Below are positions 58,506-64,000 of a stretch of 64,000 bases of DNA, piece after piece (position 1 is the stretch's first letter; each line of letters starts with the position of its first letter). The notes beneath the pieces are model-generated. The model worked only from the letters and a program-made list of their open reading frames with translations, made no database searches and was not told the DNA's origin. The position numbers and the translations under genes are program-made. This DNA is from Pochonia chlamydosporia 170 (taxonomy: Eukaryota; Ascomycota; Sordariomycetes; Hypocreales; Clavicipitaceae): assembly GCF_001653235.2 (NCBI RefSeq), contig NC_035795.1:2108001-2172000 (forward strand). The letters are read 5' to 3'.

Positions 58506-59280
58506 GCTGTCTAAAGTACTAGGCTTCTTCTATTGCAGCTGGAGGGATGAAAGGCGGTACACGGTAGTCATAAATTATTATTATAAATGAGAAAAAGTGT
58601 CGTGTTCGAATCATGGCTACAGGTACGAACACAGCAATGCATGGTAATGTCGACTCGCAGCAATTTCTTGCGCCAGCCGTCGTGGAGTCTTCAAGTTGTA
58701 ACCACATCGCGATGGTACCAGTACAGGATCCAGCGTCCCCGATTGCAATTAAATTTAGCATTTCCGTGCCGTATTTTCGTTGATTCCACTAATACGCATA
58801 ATTGAGGTTGAACCTCCCAGGATGGAACTCAAGGCAAATTTGGCATTAACCTTGCCCTTGCGCGCGGGAAGCGGTCACGATTGGCGTCTGGTAAAGCACA
58901 GCGGAGGACAGGACTTCTGTATTAAGAGCGTAATATCAGATAGCTAGCAGTAAAATAGCTAACAGTCTTAATCTCTAGCTTCCCTTCTGTTTGCTATAGG
59001 GGATATCTGCCACATATTTATACCTTAATTTTACCCCTTTAAAGAATTACCCCCTCCTCACTATAGTTCCATGTCCTTCTAATAGCGGTTATATGTTGGG
59101 ATAGCTACTGGCTACATACTTGTGACTAGAAAGGTGCTCTTACCCAGTAATTCCCTTGATTGGTGGCTTTGTTGTGATGTTGACGTGGCAGCTATTCGTC
59201 GGTGGCTCTGTCTGCAGCAGTCAAAATACCATAAATAGCATCCGGATCATAAGCCGGCGTACCAAGTGACATTATCTCAA
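58506..59280. other. Intergenic region with AT-rich degraded segment
   Basis: This 775-bp stretch separates the microprotein candidate from the Na+/H+ antiporter stop. Its middle part (58918-59110) differs in composition from the surroundings and looks like a RIP-mutated relic (separate entry). Confidence 0.5.
58918..59110. repeat. Probable RIP-degraded repeat relic
   Basis: About 190 bp rich in TA steps (tagctagc, tagctaac, ctatag, cttaat, ttata) and poor in CpA/TpG compared with flanking DNA. This is the pattern left by repeat-induced point mutation on transposon copies. No element type can be recognised. Confidence 0.45.
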
Positions 59281-61255
59281 CTAATTCCCATACCGGATCG
59301 TTCGTCTCCGTTCCCGCCGCTTCTGATGCTCTACATCGTTGCTGGCCAGAAAATCACGTAACTTGTCATCATCGGCAAACAAAGGACGAGGGCTGGTGGA
59401 CGCTTCATTGCTGGACAATGACACTGGCAGCTGCGAGGGATCAAATATAGGCCGGCTAAAGCGATTGTACGCAATAAAGGTGTCTTGGTCGCCGTTGATT
59501 GCATTGGGAGGTGTCGCTTGGCGAATGGACCTGCGCCGGATCTCGACGGCATCTTCCTGAATAGGTTTCACGCCCATGTATACGTAGATGATATTCAGGG
59601 CGGGGATAGACAGGCCGTGAACGACAATTGAAAAGAGGACAAGCCAATACACGACGGGACCAATCGCCTTAGCCAAGTTTGTCTCTTCCTCGTCACCTTC
59701 ACCAAGTTTGGGGAACAGGTGACGACTATGCTCGGCGTAGAAGACGGCTCCAGCACCAATGGGTCCGAAGTAGCCCATGAAAAAGGCCTCTTTCCAGTCC
59801 CTCACGACGGCCGGCATCAGTTTGTAGGAGATGAAGATGGCGGGAATGCGGCGGAAGATGAGAACCATGAAGCCGAGGAGGATGAGTCGGCCGTAGGTGA
59901 GGCCTGTGCCATTGGGGTCGTTGAACTCGTCCCAGGGCATGATGGAACCAATGTACATGAAGCCACCAAAGTTGAGCAGCACGTCAACACAGGAATTGAC
60001 TTCATCGTGACGACTTTCTGTTTCAGCGAGGTAGTCTCCGTCCCAGTTGAGGGCGTTGCCGGCTACGAAACAGGCGAGGAGGTCGTCGGTTCCAATGGCG
60101 CCGCAGGTACCGACAAGAAACATGCCTAGGGCAGTAGGAAATAAAAGATATGATTCTCCATCGATCCATTTACTGCAGCTCTAGTTAGCAAGTGGTTCAG
60201 TTTTCTAATGGCGGGGGGGGAAGGTAAGCTGGAGGTCCTCTCACCGTCTCAAGGCGAACTTGATGCCCTTGCATGCTGCGAAACCAACAACAGCACCATA
60301 AACAACTGACATAAAGACAATGTACAGCCAGGTTTCGAGGAACCACTCTTTCATGGCGACGCCAACACCACCGCCCAGCCGTCCAACTTTCTCACTTCTA
60401 CCAAGCAACATTCCGGCACCTTCAATAACTGAGCGCACGGTCACGGTTTCGCCTTCCTGCTCTCCAACACCGGGGACATCCGCATGGCGGATCAAGTACA
60501 CCGCCAGCATAAGGAAAGGAAAGCCAAATCCGTCATTGGCACCGGCTTCAGAGGAAATGATTTCCCGAAGCGGCCTGGCAACAAACTTATCGGCAAAGGG
60601 CCCCTTGGCGATGGCCTGGGACAGGATGGGGTCGGTGCAAGTGACGCAGGAGCCGATAACAAGCGCGGCAAGAAGTGTGACTTTGGGAACCGTGGCCAGC
60701 ATGCAAAGCGTCGTGCAGAGCCACATCATTGTCATGATAGGTAGTAGGCACATGGCCATTTCTTTCCATCGCGTAAGGTTGTATTTGGCAGGGAGTTGAT
60801 AGCCGGCAATGACGAGTTGGAGACCAATCATGACCCGGCTGACGCCCTAATGTATTGCTTGTTATTAGGAAACCGTTCAATAACGTCGGGTTCCGATGTT
60901 TTCTCACCCACCAGAGTGATTGCCTCCGTCTGTCCTTTTGTTTGTGATCCCCATCTCTCACTGTCGATAAACTTGGCGGCTAAAGGCCCTAACAAGATAC
61001 CGATGAGCACGGCAGGAACTGTGTTTCGGTCAGTTAGAGAGGTAAATGTATTTCCTCAGTTCAATGTTGCCTAGTAACGTACGTGCTTCACCTAAATACC
61101 ACCTAGCCTTGATTTTGACAGAAATAAGGCCGTATAGCACAATAAAGGACCCTAGAAGTGAGTCAGAATACGTCGTGTCCAATTCTCGTCTCGTCACAGT
61201 CCGTACCAAGGATCCCAAGCACAATGTTGAGCTCGCTCACGTCGAGAGTTGGCAT
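59281..61255 (-). CDS. Na+(K+)/H+ antiporter, Nha1/Sod2-type (CPA1)
   Basis: Five exons, 61255-61207, 61151-61083, 61018-60912, 60846-60245 and 60172-59281, encode 572 residues. All four introns keep frame. The protein exports Na+ or K+ in exchange for H+ at the plasma membrane, giving salt tolerance. The N-terminus MPTLDVSELNIVLGILGSF is the family start. Other landmarks are LGEALPAVLIGILLGPLA, SRVMIGLQLVIAGYQLP, SCVTCTDPILSQAI (TD pair), EAGANDGFGFPF (essential ND), GTDDLLACFVAGNALNWDGD and MGYFGPIGAGAVFYAEH. The C-terminal tail after the last helix is short (about 130 residues) and basic at its end, as in Schizosaccharomyces Sod2, rather than the very long tail of budding yeast Nha1. Confidence 0.92.
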
Positions 61256-63465
61256 GGTCGCAACAGATGAAGTCTCGATTGTAATATAAAAATGAAAGGC
61301 GAAGAAGCTTGCTCTCAACTTTGACCAGCAAAGTAAGAAGCCTCAATCGTGGTGAATAGTAATGATAAAATATGACTGCCTTGGCGTGTTTTTTCTTGTC
61401 TATGAGCAATACACAAAGGAAAAAAAGAAAGAGAGAGACAGTGAGTAGGGTTGATATGAGAAGAATCCGGCCACGAGGGCGAAAGCGGAGACCAGCAGGG
61501 AGAACCAAAGAAATATTACCTGCTGCGAGTTTACTGTCCCAGGCACGGATAGGTTGAACTAAGTACAATCATGAGTGCAGAGGGATTCTGATTCTCTGGC
61601 TGAACATCCAAGACAAAAACTGGGATAGACATGGTCACACCTTCTGGGACTGAGTATGATCAGGCACGCCCCGGAGAAACGGAACCGATGGAGAAGTTGC
61701 AAAAATAGCATCCTGGGCTATGTAGAGAGTAGAGGGTGACTTGAATCATGATGGGGTAATATTGGGGACGACCAGTGTTGCATGATACGTTAGTTACCGT
61801 TTTGAAAGTACCGGCCAAGACGAGTTCGTCGGCTTCTTCATAACTACACACACACGGTTGAGCTTCATTTCAGATCCTAAGCCATCATAGCGAATGCTAA
61901 GACTCTGGGGTTTCCAATTCCAATTCCATACATCGGCAATGAGCTTTCCGTACGCGTACCAAAAACTCAAAGTAATTACCTTTGCCGATCGAGGTCGATC
62001 GAGGCACACGACCCATGGTAGTTGAGTTTTAGGAGACTGATTCTAGCGCTGCCGCGGTGATGATAATCACAAGATATGTCGCAGCCAAGAAACTAGACTA
62101 CATATCAAGTCAATACAGCATCATCGGATTAAGATATGATCATTGGCCATGAAGTCGTGTTGGGCCAATCACCTTGCTTCCTCGCCACCCAATCCCATGC
62201 GCATTACTGATAGCTTCTTGGCATGTATCACGAATGCCCATAAGATCCAGAAATGTTCACAGGACCCGTAGGCGGCTACCGTCCCAACGTCGCCGCTAAA
62301 GTATGGCACAATTTTATCAATTAAATCCTGCGGGCCCGTCACTTTGACTGTTGACGCAACTTGGAGCATAACATTGAATACATTTACATTGGGACTGGTG
62401 GGACTGAGCTGGCGGAATGTCAATGGGCATTGTGTAGTGACTGTCCTCGTGCCATGCAGCGATTAGTATAGGGACAAGGAGTGAGGTGACAGATGAACAA
62501 CATATGTAGTCTACCAGCCAAAAGGAGAGACAGGATAACTTCAATGTTACCACAATCGTGCTTTGCGAAGAAGGCATGGCGTTGCCTACGACAAGCTAGT
62601 CGTTTGCGGACATCGAGGGGGTCTGGTTACTTTCCGGTGACTCAAGTCCCCTGACAAGTCAAGTATCAGTTGTCTGTTGTTAGTCGCTTGGCGCCGATGA
62701 TATCAAATACCTAGGCACGGTACGTATCGGCGATTAAGTTGGTGAGGCCACTTAGTCGCAGTTAGGTATGCCTTCCCTGTCTCGATGACGAAGCACCGGC
62801 GCCCAGCCTTGTTATGAAGCCTCTGGCGTTAGTGTTGTTGCGAAAGTCTTGGCCAGGACGCATTTGCGGCTAAAGATAAGCATACATATGTAACAGCAGG
62901 GGGCTGACCGTCAATATGTATTGGCGCCAAGGTAGACCAATGCGGTCCAACCCAGGCGTACAGATCGCAATTTGATCGCAACATTGAATGGTGGCAACAC
63001 GAGTCAATGAAAACCCCCAGTGCCATGTTTATAAATCTCCTTCGTCTTCCGCTCTCCCGTCGGCAACACGTTCTGTTACCGTGCCAATGAGCACAACACC
63101 GGGCCCATCTAATGAGATTCAAGCACGTATGTCTTGTTTCCAACCTGTCAGTCAGCAGTTTATGTGATTGCTCTTAAGCTAGAGATGGCTACATTAATTA
63201 TGTAGGCTTAGTCATAAGCCCCTGCTTGGTTGCGCCTGCGTGTCAACTGGTGACACCAATACTTAAGTACCTAGGTACCTAGTAGCTAGCCCACTCTTGA
63301 CGTTTGACCCATCACTTAACGCGCCGACGCGAAACTCCAGCCACCAGCCGTTTCCACAAACCAACATCGCGTCTGTCCACCACACACATTACATCTAACC
63401 ACCACACTTCAGCCCACAGCCCATACTCCGTCCTTCATCATCAATTGCCAATTCACACTCCCAAC
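61256..63465. other. Divergent intergenic region
   Basis: This 2.2-kb region lies between the starts of the antiporter gene and the right-edge gene. It holds both promoters. Short frames (such as 62829-63143 minus) have no family signal. Stacked KpnI/AvrII palindromes (acctaggtacctag) sit at about 63266-63282. Confidence 0.5.
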
Positions 63466-64000
63466 ATGGCCCTCAAGCGCAAGCGTTCCGAACCAGAGCT
63501 CTGCTCGTCACCATCCTCATCCTCCTCCATATTCAGCTCACCGCCCAACCATCCCACACTCCATCTCAGTCCCCAAACCTTCCACAACATGCCAGCCCCC
63601 CATCTCAACAGCCGCACCCTCAAGCGATTCCGAGATAACAGACCCTCAGAGGAACAAGTCCACCGTGCGTATCACACCATCCCATCCCGAAACCTTACTC
63701 ACCAGCACAGAACATACCTTGAACCTGCTCTTCTCCGCGCAGCAACAACCACGAGATAAAGCATTCCAACCCCCCTCACAGACGAGCACCACACCACAGG
63801 GTAAACAGCAATCCCTACATCGGTTTTGGAATATCAATTCGACACCTACGCCTACATCCATGGTAGAACACGCGATTGCGCCTTCGAGCTGCGAAGATTG
63901 TGGTGCTGGGTTAGGGAACGGCGTGGGCGACGGAATGGACGTGGATTTCATGGCGGATAGTGCTGCGTGCGGTGCGTGTGGGAAGTACGTCTGCTTTAGT
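63466..64000 (+). CDS. CxxC zinc-ribbon-like fungal protein, N-terminal part (cut by window edge)
   Basis: Exon 1 is 63466-63664 and exon 2 begins at 63711; the 46-bp intron has GTGCGT and CACAG ends. Visible features are a basic start MALKRKRSEPELCSSP, a Ser run, TLKRFRDNRPSEEQ, a Gln/Ser-rich segment with SLHRFWN, then two cysteine pairs, CEDC and CGAC, the second leading into GKYVC. These pairs suggest a zinc ribbon that continues beyond the window. GTACGT at 63988 may be a further 5' splice site, so the last residues are uncertain. I recall similar unnamed fungal proteins but give no function. Confidence 0.7.

Overview
This window is nuclear DNA from a filamentous ascomycete, most likely a Sordariomycete and plausibly Hypocreales. 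Most genes carry one to four short introns of about 45-100 bp with GT...AG ends and CTRAY-like branch points. Protein families and codon use fit, and AvrII/KpnI-like palindromes (tacctaggta) are scattered between genes. There is no operon structure. Exon boundaries given here were worked out by hand from splice consensus plus reading-frame continuity.

Layout, left to right. 1-375: tail of a Pho84-type phosphate transporter. 1.0-3.9 kb: Kha1-type K+/H+ antiporter. 6.1-11.2 kb: two paralogous genes of unknown function (A and C) flanking an opposite-strand gene (B) for a protein with an HELAH metallopeptidase-like motif; this is the most interesting block. 11.8-13.4 kb: Caj1/Djp1-type J-protein. 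14.2-16.8 kb: a long Ser/Thr-rich coiled-coil protein with a thrice repeated FFYA motif. 18-19.6 kb: DHA1-type MFS transporter. 21-23.5 kb: quinone-oxidoreductase-like MDR protein and an Irc21-like cytochrome b5. 23.7-26.2 kb: Nbs1/nibrin of the MRN complex. 26.7-28.2 kb: MCT-type transporter. 29.7-30.7 kb: GPR1/FUN34/YaaH acetate transporter. 30.7-38.6 kb: a 7.9-kb stretch with no gene I can support. 38.6-41 kb: membrane-anchored WSC-domain protein with a GC-AG intron. 41.5-46.5 kb: nicotinate phosphoribosyltransferase and Utp4, divergently arranged. 46.5-50.6 kb: a second gene-poor stretch with one small cysteine-containing candidate. 50.6-52.1 kb: PNG1-like protein lacking the catalytic cysteine. 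53.4-54.5 kb: SWIM/RING protein with at least one apparent frameshift. 55-56.2 kb: a second MDR dehydrogenase. 56.4-57.4 kb: unknown basic-tailed protein. 58.2-58.5 kb: a tiny three-exon candidate gene. 59.3-61.3 kb: Nha1/Sod2-type Na+/H+ antiporter. 63.5 kb to the edge: start of a CxxC-type protein cut by the window.

Most genes are unrelated housekeeping or transport functions. The exception is the A-B-C block, where duplication and interleaving suggest a functional or evolutionary unit. Two alkali-cation/H+ antiporters, a phosphate carrier, an acetate carrier and two further MFS carriers make the window transporter-rich, but they are scattered and nothing shows them as a cluster.
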